Positions 1-8,661 of a stretch of 64,000 nt of DNA are shown here, piece by piece (position 1 is the first letter of the stretch; every line of letters begins with the position of its first letter). The notes under the pieces were generated by a model. That model had not been told where the DNA came from, did no database searches, and saw only the letters and a list, made by a program, of their open reading frames with translations. A program made the position numbers and the translations under genes. Where the stretch lies: assembly GCF_035989265.1 (NCBI RefSeq), contig NZ_JAYKZX010000003.1, positions 2,170,001 to 2,234,000 of the forward strand, in the 5' to 3' direction. The DNA is from Sphingobium sp. HWE2-09 (GTDB taxonomy: Bacteria > Pseudomonadota > Alphaproteobacteria > Sphingomonadales > Sphingomonadaceae).

Positions 1-1
1 G

Positions 2-709
2 ATCCGCGACGAGATGGCGGCGCGCCACGGTGCGGCGCGCGTGTCGATCTGGGGCCGCGGCATCGATCCCCATCTCTTTGCGCCATCCTTGCGGGACCCG
101 GCCTTCCGCGTAGCGCATGGCTATGAGGAACAGGACGTCATCCCGCTCTTCTTCGGTCGGCTGGTGCTGGAAAAGGGGCTGGGCGTCTTCGCCGATACGA
201 TCGCCGCGATCCGGACGCACGGCCATCAGGTCCGGCCGCTGGTAATCGGCGACGGCCCGGCGCGATCCTGGCTGGCGCAGCGCCTGCCCAACGCTACGTT
301 CATCGGCCATCTGAGCGGCCGCGACCTGGGCCGGGCGGTGGCGAGCGCCGACCTGCTGATCAATCCCAGCGTCACCGAAGCCTTCGGCAACGTCAATCTG
401 GAGGCGATGGCGTCGGGCCTTGCCGTCCTGTCCGCCGACGTGCCCAGCGCCGCCAGCCTGATCGATCCGGGCCGCACCGGCCTGTTGCTGCCGCCGACCG
501 ATGCCAACGCCTATGCTGATGCCGCCGATGCGCTGATTGGGTCGCCCGCCCGGCTGGCGCGTCTGCGTCAGGCCGCCGCGATCGCCGCCAGCCGTCATCG
601 CTGGGACGATGTGCTCGACGCCGTGGTGCAGGCCTATGCCGGGCTGCTACCGCGGGACGCTCCCTTCCACGCGCACGCCCCTTGCTCCGCGCGAGCCGGA
701 ACCGGATAA
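2..709 (+). CDS. Glycosyltransferase, GT-B fold (GT4 type), C-terminal part
   Basis: The reading frame is open from the first bases of the window, so the gene begins upstream and only about 235 C-terminal residues are seen. They form the nucleotide-sugar binding half of a GT-B glycosyltransferase. The stretch LFFGRLVLEKGL is the usual start of that Rossmann domain. EAFGNVNLEAMASGL carries the E-x7-E pattern that contacts the donor sugar nucleotide. The protein probably transfers a sugar onto a lipid or polysaccharide acceptor at the inner face of the membrane, but donor and acceptor cannot be read from this fragment. The sigma factor gene follows after 7 bases on the same strand; there is no evidence that the two share a function. 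Confidence 0.85.
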   Translation: MRDEMAARHGAARVSIWGRGIDPHLFAPSLRDPAFRVAHGYEEQDVIPLFFGRLVLEKGLGVFADTIAAIRTHGHQVRPLVIGDGPARSWLAQRLPNATFIGHLSGRDLGRAVASADLLINPSVTEAFGNVNLEAMASGLAVLSADVPSAASLIDPGRTGLLLPPTDANAYADAADALIGSPARLARLRQAAAIAASRHRWDDVLDAVVQAYAGLLPRDAPFHAHAPCSARAGTG

Positions 710-716
710 GCACGGA

Positions 717-1256
717 ATGGACGACGCGCACGACATGGAAGCGGACCTGCTGGCGATGCGCCGCTATGCCCGCGCGCTTGCCCGCGACGATGCCGATGCC
801 GACGATGTCGTGCAGGATGCCCTGCTGCGCGCGATCGAGCGCCAGGCGACTTACCAGCCGAACCGCAGCCGCACCCGCTGGCTGCTGGCGATCGTGCATA
901 ATGTCTTCATATCGGCCAGGCGCAAGCAGGCGGCCGAAGCGCGCCGCAACGACCGCTTTGCGCAAACCCTGCTGTCGACCATCGGCCCGCAGCAGGAGGA
1001 GCATGTGCGCCTGACCGAAATCGCCCATGGCTTTGCCGCCCTGCCCGATGCCCAGCGCGCTGTATTGCATCTGACCGCGATCGAGGGGCTAAGCTATCAG
1101 CAAGCGGCCGAGACGCTGGACGTGCCGATCGGCACGGTCATGTCCCGCCTGTCGCGGGCGCGCGCCGCCCTGCGTGACGGTGGAACGGTGCACGACAAAC
1201 AAACAGAAAAAGCCGCGCCGCATCTGCGGCTGGTGGGAGGACGCGATGACCAATGA
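717..1256 (+). CDS. RNA polymerase sigma factor, ECF (sigma-70 family)
   Basis: A 179-residue ECF-type sigma factor. Region 2 (about residues 8-68) holds DADDVVQDALLRAIER, the core RNA polymerase and -10 contact region. Region 4 (about 110-160) holds the helix-turn-helix GLSYQQAAETLDVPIGTVMS that reads the -35 element. The ATG at 717 is preferred over the earlier in-frame starts because those would overlap the glycosyltransferase gene and add sequence without family similarity. The 3' end overlaps the next gene, which encodes a membrane-anchored anti-sigma-like protein, so the pair is very probably a translationally coupled stress-response switch. The inducing signal is unknown. Confidence 0.88.
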   Translation: MDDAHDMEADLLAMRRYARALARDDADADDVVQDALLRAIERQATYQPNRSRTRWLLAIVHNVFISARRKQAAEARRNDRFAQTLLSTIGPQQEEHVRLTEIAHGFAALPDAQRAVLHLTAIEGLSYQQAAETLDVPIGTVMSRLSRARAALRDGGTVHDKQTEKAAPHLRLVGGRDDQ

Positions 1257-1971
1257 CGTGAACGCGGTGGAGATCGACGCCTATGTCGATGATCAGCTCG
1301 ACTTGCCACGCCGCTTCGTGGTGGAAACGCATCTGTCGCGTCATCCCGATCAGGCCGCGCAGGTCATGGCAGACCTCTCCACCCGTAGCGCGCTGCGCCT
1401 GATGACGCCGATGCCCGCCGCCCCGTCCGCCGCCTTGGCCCAAAGCGCCGCTGAGTTGGCGGCGATGCCCGCCCGCCCGTTTTGGCGGCGCCCCTTGCCT
1501 ATTGTCAGTGCGATGGCGGCGGCGGCCAGCCTGGCACTGCTCATCCTACGCCCGTCCGGCCCGCCCGACTATGTCGACTATGCCGTCAACTCGCACCGCA
1601 TCGCGATGATGCGGGCGTCCATGGTTTCGCAGGTCGAAACCCCCAAATATGACGCGCGCGAAATCGCCAGCAACACCCGCATCGCCATGCCGCACCTGCC
1701 CGCCGACTGGCGCGTCACCGACGTCCAGCTCTTCCCCACCGAACGCGGCCCCGCCCTGGTCGTCGCGGTCAGGACCGACGCGGGCCGGAATTTCTCCCTC
1801 TTCGCCCTGCGCGATCGCAGCCGCGCGCCGGAACGACCCGACGCGGTGCAGGAAGGCGCGGAATTTGTCGCCTATTGGCGGCGCGGGGACATGTCCTATG
1901 CGCTGACCGGCAGCGGCGAACCGCGAGCGATGGACGCCACGGCGGAGGCATTGACGCGCGACTGGTCCTGA
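1246..1971 (+). CDS. Membrane-anchored anti-sigma factor
   Basis: A 241-residue protein whose start overlaps the end of the sigma factor gene by 11 bases, with a good ribosome site (GGGAGGA at 1234-1240). The N-terminal ~70 residues (VEIDAYVDDQLDLPRRFVVE and a following HPDQAAQVMADL) look like the short anti-sigma helix bundle. One hydrophobic segment near residues 108-124 (SAMAAAASLALLILR) would span the inner membrane, followed by a periplasmic domain of about 120 residues. No clear HxxxCxxC zinc motif is present, so it is not of the zinc-binding ZAS type. The likely role is to hold the upstream sigma factor at the membrane until an envelope signal arrives. The role is inferred from gene order and topology. 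Confidence 0.8.
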   Translation: MTNDVNAVEIDAYVDDQLDLPRRFVVETHLSRHPDQAAQVMADLSTRSALRLMTPMPAAPSAALAQSAAELAAMPARPFWRRPLPIVSAMAAAASLALLILRPSGPPDYVDYAVNSHRIAMMRASMVSQVETPKYDAREIASNTRIAMPHLPADWRVTDVQLFPTERGPALVVAVRTDAGRNFSLFALRDRSRAPERPDAVQEGAEFVAYWRRGDMSYALTGSGEPRAMDATAEALTRDWS

Positions 1972-2011
1972 CCACTGGAGGGGCGGGCTATTAGCCGCTA
2001 TCCCCTCCCCC

Positions 2012-4798
2012 ATGACCCAGAATCACCTCTATCTCGTCGATGGCAGCGGCTATATCTTCCGCGCCTATCATCAGCTTCCCCCGCTCACCAACCAGCATGG
2101 CCAGCCCGTCGGCGCGGTCTATGGCTATACGACGATGCTGTGGAAACTGGCCGAGGAACTGGGCAAGGCCGAAGGGCCGACCCATATGGCCGTGGTGCTG
2201 GACAAGGGGTCGCACACTTTCCGCAACGATATGTACGACCAGTATAAGGCGCACCGTCCGCCCGCGCCCGAAGATCTAGTCCCGCAATTCCCGATGATCC
2301 GCGACGCGACCCGCGCCTTCTCCCTCCCCTGTATCGAGGAAGCGGGGTTCGAGGCCGACGACATCATCGCCACCTATACCAGGGCGGCGGTCGCGGCGGG
2401 CTGGCACGTCACCATCGTCAGTTCGGACAAGGATCTGATGCAGCTCATTCAACCCGGCGTCGATATGTACGACACGATGAAGAATGAGCGGCGCGGCGCC
2501 GACTATGTCATGGGCAAGTTCGGCGTGCAGCCCGAACAGCTTGGCGACGTCCTCGCGCTGATGGGCGACAGTGTCGACAATGTGCCGGGAGTGCCGGGCA
2601 TCGGCCCCAAGACCGCGTCGAAGCTGATCACCGAATATGGCGACCTGGAATCCGTGCTGGCCGCAGCGCCCGGCATGAAAAAGTCGAAGATGCAGGAGAA
2701 TCTGATCGCCAACGCCGACATGGCGCGCCTGTCGCGGCGGCTGGTCGCCTTGCACGACACGATGGACCTGCCCGAACCGTTGGAAGAACTGACGCTGAAG
2801 GGCATCCCGCCCGAACCTCTGCAGCAATTCCTGTCCCATCACGGCTTCAAGACGCTGCTCAATCGTCTGGGCGCGCCCGCCGCTGCCGTCGCGGTCGCAG
2901 CCACCGCCGCCGCGATCGAAGGCGCGACGCCTGCCGCCCCCACGCCGATCGATCACCCACCGATCGACTGCGCCCTCTACGAAACCGTCACTACCGTGGC
3001 CCAACTGGAAGCCTGGATCGCCGAAGCGCAGGCGCTGGGCGTCGTCGCCGTCGATACCGAAACCGACAGTCTGGACAGCATGGAATCGGGCCTGGTCGGC
3101 ATCAGCCTGTCCACCGGACCGGGCCGCGCCTGCTACATCCCGCTCGCCCATCGCTCCGCCGACGATATGTTCGGCGAAATACCGGCGCAAATCCCGCTCG
3201 ACACCGCGATCCGCCTGCTGCGGCCGCTGCTGGCCGACGATGCGGTGCTCAAGGTCGGGCATAATATCAAATATGACCTCAACGTCCTGGCGCGCGTCGG
3301 GCTGGACGTGACGCCGATCGACGACTCGATGATCATGAGCTTCGACCTGGACGCGGGCAAGTCGCTGGGTGGCCATGGCATGGACGAAGCGGCGAGCGTG
3401 CACCTGACGCACAGCTGCATCAGCTTCAAGGAGGTGACGGGGACCGGCAAGAAGGCGATCAGCTTCGCCCATGTCCCGCTCGACAAAGCGACGGCCTATG
3501 CGGCCGAAGATGCCGAAGTGACCTGGCGCCTGTGGCACAAATTCTCGCAGCGCCTGGCGCAGGAGCGCGTCACCCGCGTCTATCAACTAGTCGATCGGCC
3601 GTTGATCCCCGTCGTCGCAGGCATGGAGCGCCACGGCATCAAGGTCGATCGCGAACAGCTGTCCCGCCTGTCCGGCACCTTCTCCCAATCGATGGCGGGA
3701 CTGGAAGCGGAGATTTTCGAACTCGCCGGCCACCCCTTCACCATCGGATCGCCCCAGCAGCTGGGCGTCGTCCTGTTCGACGAAATGGGGCTGAAGGGCG
3801 GCAAGAAGGGCAAGAGCGGCACCTATTCCACCGACGTTACCGTGCTGGAAAAGCTCAAGGCCGAAGGCTCGACCATTAGCGGGCTGGTGCTGGAATGGCG
3901 TCAGCTCTCCAAACTCAAATCCACCTATACCGACGCCCTGCAGCAGCAGATCAATGCCGATACAGGCCGCGTCCATACCAGCTATTCGCTGACCGGCGCG
4001 CAGACCGGGCGGCTGTCCTCGACTGATCCCAACCTGCAAAATATCCCGATCCGTACCGAAATCGGCCGCCAGATCCGCCATGCCTTCGTTGCCGAACCCG
4101 GCAATGTCATCCTGGCGGCGGATTACAGCCAGATCGAATTGCGCCTGGCCGCGCATATGGCCGATGTGCCCGCGTTGCGCGACGCCTTCGCGGCGGGCGA
4201 GGACATTCACTCCGCCACCGCGCAACAATTATTCGGAGAGGTCAATCGCGAAACTCGCGGCCGCGCCAAGACGATCAACTTCGCGATCCTTTACGGCATA
4301 TCGCGCTGGGGTCTGGCCGGGCGGCTGGAGATCAGCGCCGACGAAGCGCAGGACATGATCAGCCGCTATTATGAGCGCTTCCCCGGCATCAGCGTCTATA
4401 TCAACGAGACGCTGGAAAAGGCGCGGGCCAACGGCTTTACCGAAACCCTGTTCGGCCGCAAGACCTGGTTCCCGCGCATCACCGCGCCGATCCAGCACGA
4501 ACGCCAGGGCGCCGAACGCGCCGCGATCAACGCCCCCATCCAGGGCACGAGCGCGGACATCATCAAGCGCGCCATGGTCCGCATGGGTCCGGCGCTGGAG
4601 GCCGCCGGACTGACCCGCGTGCGCATGTTGCTCCAGGTCCATGACGAACTGGTGTTCGAACTGCCCGAAGGCGACGTGGAAGCGGCCAGCGCCGTGATCC
4701 GCCGGGTGATGGAAAGCGCCGCCGAACCGATCGTGACGCTGAGCGTGCCGTTGGGCGTGGAGATCGGCACCGGACCGAGTTGGGGCGCGGCGCATTGA
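2012..4798 (+). CDS. polA: DNA polymerase I
   Basis: Full-length 928-residue PolA. The N-terminal 5'-nuclease (about residues 1-290) includes the helix-hairpin-helix region GVPGIGPKTASKLI. The middle 3'-5' exonuclease domain keeps DTETDSL with acidic residues D348 and E350, so proofreading is probably intact. The polymerase domain has motif A DYSQIELRLAAH (D704), the O-helix region RGRAKTINFAILYG, and motif C QVHDELVFE (D878). It fills gaps in repair and removes Okazaki RNA primers. An alanine-rich linker near residues 288-310 joins nuclease and exonuclease domains. The gene stands alone: 40 bases separate it from the anti-sigma gene, and the AT-rich disturbed block follows. Confidence 0.98.
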   Translation: MTQNHLYLVDGSGYIFRAYHQLPPLTNQHGQPVGAVYGYTTMLWKLAEELGKAEGPTHMAVVLDKGSHTFRNDMYDQYKAHRPPAPEDLVPQFPMIRDATRAFSLPCIEEAGFEADDIIATYTRAAVAAGWHVTIVSSDKDLMQLIQPGVDMYDTMKNERRGADYVMGKFGVQPEQLGDVLALMGDSVDNVPGVPGIGPKTASKLITEYGDLESVLAAAPGMKKSKMQENLIANADMARLSRRLVALHDTMDLPEPLEELTLKGIPPEPLQQFLSHHGFKTLLNRLGAPAAAVAVAATAAAIEGATPAAPTPIDHPPIDCALYETVTTVAQLEAWIAEAQALGVVAVDTETDSLDSMESGLVGISLSTGPGRACYIPLAHRSADDMFGEIPAQIPLDTAIRLLRPLLADDAVLKVGHNIKYDLNVLARVGLDVTPIDDSMIMSFDLDAGKSLGGHGMDEAASVHLTHSCISFKEVTGTGKKAISFAHVPLDKATAYAAEDAEVTWRLWHKFSQRLAQERVTRVYQLVDRPLIPVVAGMERHGIKVDREQLSRLSGTFSQSMAGLEAEIFELAGHPFTIGSPQQLGVVLFDEMGLKGGKKGKSGTYSTDVTVLEKLKAEGSTISGLVLEWRQLSKLKSTYTDALQQQINADTGRVHTSYSLTGAQTGRLSSTDPNLQNIPIRTEIGRQIRHAFVAEPGNVILAADYSQIELRLAAHMADVPALRDAFAAGEDIHSATAQQLFGEVNRETRGRAKTINFAILYGISRWGLAGRLEISADEAQDMISRYYERFPGISVYINETLEKARANGFTETLFGRKTWFPRITAPIQHERQGAERAAINAPIQGTSADIIKRAMVRMGPALEAAGLTRVRMLLQVHDELVFELPEGDVEAASAVIRRVMESAAEPIVTLSVPLGVEIGTGPSWGAAH

Positions 4799-5473
4799 GG
4801 CTCTATAAGCCATGCCGATGGCGCCGACGTACACGACACCACTGATCGACCTTTCAGTAATTATTGGACCACACCGATTCATAGAAAGGCATCAGGCTCC
4901 TATTTGCTGACATAGATGTGATCGATACTTCCTGACAACAGGGCATCAGCAACGCTGCATCAGCACCAACATAAACCTTAGAACCATGAGCAGCTCTTTT
5001 GTACTTGCGCTTTACCCAACGGACATCAACGTCTTTACTGGTAATAACAAGATCATAGCATCAGCGAATGCTCTGGTCTTAACCGTGATTGCTCTCTCCC
5101 TCAGTTGCATGGTCACTGCTCCAAACACCGACCGGTTTAGTTAGTGCTCAGCATGCAGCTGAAGAAATCTTAGAAAAATGGAACGTCGAGATGTCGCCTC
5201 AATCGCCGAAAACCTAAAAATTGGCGACAGGAACCCGGATCCACCCGTGCTTCAGCCGGTTGCATATCTACAGAATATATCAGACGGATAAGAGCAGGAC
5301 CTTGACCATGGCCCGAGTGATTTATTTCAAACCTGGACTAACACATTTAGGATGCATATCCCGCTGCTGCTAAATAAATCCCGGCAATGATGAGGTAAAC
5401 CAAGTCACATACCCATAAATAGGATTTCCAAACGGCCTATGTTCTGATTCAGTCATCCGATGCGGGGAGGCTG
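4799..5473. other. AT-rich gap with gene debris
   Basis: This stretch of about 675 bases has no intact gene and is visibly poorer in G+C than the flanks. Short open patches occur on both strands but are broken by stops and frame changes. The best on the minus strand is listed separately. On the plus strand the bases near 5115-5215 encode a short run containing AEEILEKWNVE. It lies between polA and an IS5-type transposase wreck, so it is best read as remains of an inserted segment. I see no promoter, RNA gene or repeat in it. Confidence 0.6.
4900..5098 (-). pseudogene. Fragment of an unidentified decayed gene
   Basis: On the minus strand a plausible coding trace can be followed across three frames. 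It starts with ERAITVKTRAFADA, shifts to YDLVITSKDVDVRWVKRKYK and on to GSKVYVGADA, and shifts again to ADALLSGSIDHIYVSK before a TAG at 4900-4902. The amino-acid make-up looks like a real C-terminus rather than chance, but no family is recognised. The frame changes suggest small indels, one of which repeats the few bases encoding GADA. Function cannot be stated. Confidence 0.35.
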
Positions 5474-6187
5474 GTGATGGCGCGTTTCGATTTGACGGAT
5501 TTTAAGTGGTCGATGATTGAGCCATTGCTGCCAACCAAGGTTCGCTGGGTTGCGCGGGTTGATGACCGCCGCGTGTTGAACGGGATATTCCGGCGGCTTC
5601 GCGCGGGCGCGCCCGGGGCGGATATACCGGCAAGTTACTGGCCGCACACGACTGCGTGAACCGCTTCGACCGCTGGCGCAAGGCGGGGCACTGGGCACGG
5701 ATATTGCAGGCCGTTTCAGCAGCTTATGAAGGCGACATCCAGATGACCGAATCCTCGTCGATCCGCGTCCACCAGCACGCTGCCAACGCCAAAAAATGGC
5801 TGATCCCGTTGCATGGGCCGATGCGCTCGGCCTGCCCATCGCCCTCAAACTGATCGAAAGACAGGCGCGTGACGGACGATCAGCCGAAGATATGCTCCAT
5901 GGCCTCGGCGAGGCTGCGTCCTGCTTGCTGACCGAGCTTACGACAGCGACGCTATGCGCGCCACTTTTGGCGAACGCGGCGCATGCGCCTGCGTCAAGCC
6001 AATGTCGAACCCAAAGCGCATCCCTGCCTTCAGTCCATTCCTCTACCGCTATCGCAATCTCGTCGAACGCTTTTTCGACAGACTCAAGCATTTCCAAGCC
6101 GTTGCAACCCGCTACGACAACTTCCTCGCCTCAGTTAAACTCGCCTCAATCAGGATATGGCTGCGACATAATGGGTCGGTAGCCTAG
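5474..6187 (+). pseudogene. IS5-family transposase, degenerate
   Basis: The remains of an IS5-type transposase of about 250 residues can be read in several frames. The N-terminal part MARFDLTDFKWSMIEPLLP lies in the first frame, and a one-base loss near 5650 moves it to NRFDRWRKAGHWARILQAVS. A deletion near 5795 removes the region with the first catalytic aspartate (the family's usual HCMGRSRGG part is absent). Then come ALGLPIALKLIERQARDGRS and, in a further frame, LLADRAYDSDAMRA with the second aspartate, and YRNLVERFFDRLKHF with the catalytic glutamate. With at least three lesions it cannot make a working enzyme. No convincing terminal inverted repeats or target duplication were found, so the element's true ends are unknown. 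It marks an old insertion next to other AT-rich DNA. Confidence 0.88.
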
Positions 6188-6273
6188 GGCGGCACTGGCG
6201 GTTTATTTATGTACACGATCATTGCATCAGGGGCGGTCGGCCGTCATTTTGCAAGCCGGCGCAAAACGCTGCA

Positions 6274-7698
6274 TCATATTTTCAAGCTACTGGCCTCGAT
6301 TGTCTCAAAGGAATGTAATGCTACCCCAACTCCTATAAAGCGCAAATCCGTGGTTTCCATATATGTAGCCGGGCATACAAGTTTATCGACCTTGAAATTC
6401 AACACTTTCTCGCCTTGGAATTTGACCAGGAAAAAATTTCCGTCAATTTCTATGTCGTCACAGCCATATATTTCATTAAAGAAAATTGACAAATTCTGAT
6501 CTTCAGAACTTTTTAAAAACTCCCCTTTTATTATTCCTATATTATTCATATCACAGTACAAATCAATTTTTGCAATTAATCCGCTACTCCACCTTCCCCA
6601 AGTTTCCGAACAATGCCAACCCATATCCCAAGCATAATATGATTTATTGTCTCCCATGACATCAGATAAATCATTTATTGAAGTAACAGGAATTTTATTA
6701 TTCCCAGAATGTGAGTTCAAACCGACTAGATATTTAATCTTTTGATCTTCGTTCATACGGGCCTCAACCCACAGTCGCGCATCATCATACAAATTCATGA
6801 TGATCAAAGATTTGAATATTAAGTCATCAACCACTAATTTTCTGGAAATATACGATCTAAATTTTACTATAACGTCAAACCGGGATTTATAGTAAAAATT
6901 TGCGACGACATTTTCCGATACATCAGTATTCTGCAAAGACTCTATCAAATATGGTGAACTTTCAGCACGAACGGGGCATTTATCTGCCATAGGGCGATTT
7001 AAATATATGCCTCTCCATTTCCATTTTCTCTTAGCATCTATTACTAATTTTTTAATAGAAACTACATCTCCCGCCGCGGCCAATTCCATTAATTCATTTA
7101 GCAAAATAGAGGACGCCATACATCTTATAACTTGATGTCCAGTACCATACATTTTCGCAAATACGTCTATTTTTAATGATCGGTTAATATATTCGGCATT
7201 TAAATCGTCATGCCATTCCCATGGATCATATATTATAATAGATTTGCACCAATCCGGCACGTCTTCTTGCCCTATTGACCGATGACAATCATCTAGCGAA
7301 TAATATTCATGAAACCTCTTGTCTTTTCCATTCATATCATCCGGTTTGATCGAATATTGCGGCGCGACGGCAATCGCTGTTCGTGCGTTAAGATTGCCAG
7401 CATAGCGCAAGGCGGCATAACCTCCCTGCGAAAATCCATAGGTTATGATTGGCTTATCCGCATCGATGTGCGAGGCGAGCTGACTTATCGCTGCCTCGAC
7501 GCTTTGTGAGGGAAACCAGTTCGGTCGTTTGGACACGAATCCGAAGTATCCTATGCCCAGCTTGTCAAGAGGGATGGCAGCCCACGCCCCCACGTCTGGC
7601 GTAGCTCCCATTTCTGAAAATGTAACGACATGGAAAGGCCGGGAACCGGGCTGATGATAGACCTGAATGTGATCGTCTTCAAAAATGATTTGCGTCAC
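6274..7698 (-). CDS. Alpha/beta hydrolase with C-terminal polysaccharide-type domain
   Basis: An AT-rich gene unlike its surroundings. With the GTG start at 7698 it has 474 residues; an ATG at 7821 in the same frame would add 41. I prefer the GTG because similarity to a fold begins at VTQIIFEDDHIQVYHQPG and the extra residues look like fused debris, with a GGAG about 11 bases before the GTG. The N-terminal ~220 residues form an alpha/beta hydrolase: the nucleophile elbow is GFSQGG, and GTGHQV may supply the histidine. A middle helical region follows. The C-terminal ~110 residues include AWDMGWHCSETWGRWSSG, a pattern I associate with small beta domains on proteins of surface-polysaccharide loci. 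A deacylase or esterase acting on a surface glycan is a guess. Codon use and base composition suggest transfer. Confidence 0.7.
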   Translation of the reverse strand: MTQIIFEDDHIQVYHQPGSRPFHVVTFSEMGATPDVGAWAAIPLDKLGIGYFGFVSKRPNWFPSQSVEAAISQLASHIDADKPIITYGFSQGGYAALRYAGNLNARTAIAVAPQYSIKPDDMNGKDKRFHEYYSLDDCHRSIGQEDVPDWCKSIIIYDPWEWHDDLNAEYINRSLKIDVFAKMYGTGHQVIRCMASSILLNELMELAAAGDVVSIKKLVIDAKRKWKWRGIYLNRPMADKCPVRAESSPYLIESLQNTDVSENVVANFYYKSRFDVIVKFRSYISRKLVVDDLIFKSLIIMNLYDDARLWVEARMNEDQKIKYLVGLNSHSGNNKIPVTSINDLSDVMGDNKSYYAWDMGWHCSETWGRWSSGLIAKIDLYCDMNNIGIIKGEFLKSSEDQNLSIFFNEIYGCDDIEIDGNFFLVKFQGEKVLNFKVDKLVCPATYMETTDLRFIGVGVALHSFETIEASSLKI

Positions 7699-7827
7699 CG
7701 GGTGAAAATCTCCGTTCGTACGCTTCAACGATAACGTTACCGAGCGTAAGAAACCAGCCGGGAAAGGCCACCGCCATAAAACCGGGTCTTGCCCCCCCCG
7801 ATCAAAACCAAACGCAACCAAGGCTCA

Positions 7828-8262
7828 TTAAGCCTGGCGTTGCTCCACTTTTCCACCTACCTGACGTGAAGTCAGAAAGAGGAACATCACCGCGGCCGAC
7901 AAGAAGGCCTGCGCGATGCTGCCGCCCGTAAACACCAGGAAGACGCTAGCGAGCGACACGCCCATCACCGCCGAAAAGGCCCAGAAGGTCATGCGCGCGG
8001 TCGCGGTCGACATCTGTTCGATACGGAAGCTGAAGAAGAACACGAACGCCAGCGGCGCAAAGATCGCCACCCATTTGAGCGGCGTGCCGAAGATCGCGGC
8101 GGCCAGCGTCGGGCTATTGCCGATGAAGGCGGCGACCAGGCCGGTGATGACCAGCCCGATCCCCATATTGCGAAATACGCCCAGCATATACGCGCGCAGC
8201 CCGGCGTCGGTCTGCGCCGTCTGGCTGACGCCAAAGCCGGGCGTGCGGACGGGATTAGTCAT
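7828..8262 (-). CDS. Bax inhibitor-1/YccA family membrane protein, truncated
   Basis: The N-terminal 120 or so residues match the Bax inhibitor-1/YccA family of multi-pass inner-membrane proteins: an early cytoplasmic stretch, then TPLKWVAIFAPLAFVFFFSF and MTFWAFSAVMGVSLASVFLV. Family members are usually about 230-250 residues with seven membrane segments, but this one stops at 144. After AVMF the sequence turns into an unrelated tail ending VEQRQA, directly beside the AT-rich hydrolase gene. The conserved later segments and the C-terminal aspartate-rich region are missing, so it is probably non-functional. ATG at 8260-8262 is supported by GGAG about 10 bases upstream. The break marks one edge of a rearrangement. 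Confidence 0.8.
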   Translation of the reverse strand: MTNPVRTPGFGVSQTAQTDAGLRAYMLGVFRNMGIGLVITGLVAAFIGNSPTLAAAIFGTPLKWVAIFAPLAFVFFFSFRIEQMSTATARMTFWAFSAVMGVSLASVFLVFTGGSIAQAFLSAAVMFLFLTSRQVGGKVEQRQA

Positions 8263-8661
8263 GGGAACACTCACTCCATCAAAACATGGTTCGAGTGCCC
8301 CCGGTGCGGTCTCCTGCGGCAAAGAGAGGGGGCTTATCGCCGCAGAACCTGCACCGGGCACACCCGATGCGGTCCGACATCGCGATAATGGACAAGGGGG
8401 GCGTCCATATCGCCAGAGGGGCCCGGCCCGCTCCATCAATATCGGATGCCCCCAGACCGGCTGCAAGGGACCGGCGGCCGCGCAACATTTTATTACAATC
8501 ACGCGGTGTCAGCAGGGGCGCTGAGCGGTCCCAATGAGACAGCGAGTTGGACAGTTAAATCGCCTAAGCATTTTCATTGCTTAGCTAAGTAAATAATTCC
8601 ATGTGCCGGGATGATTGCGGAGGATTGACCCCTGCGCCGCTTCACGACATGGCTTGCCGCT
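8263..8661. other. Divergent intergenic region before cysS
   Basis: About 400 bases between the truncated Bax-inhibitor-1 gene (minus) and cysS (plus). The open frames here have no family features. A perfect 10-base palindrome, CTTAGCTAAG at 8580-8589, and an AT-rich patch just after it lie about 75 bases before the cysS start and could belong to its promoter. I see no RNA gene, no terminator with a T run and no mobile element. Confidence 0.5.

Noticed and set aside
2276..3586. A 436-codon open frame antisense to polA
   Set aside because: Shadow of polA codon bias with no domain features; polA is certain on the plus strand.
5474..6187. Active IS5 transposase by programmed frameshifting
   Set aside because: At least three lesions include a deletion of the region with the first catalytic aspartate, so no recoding event would restore an enzyme.
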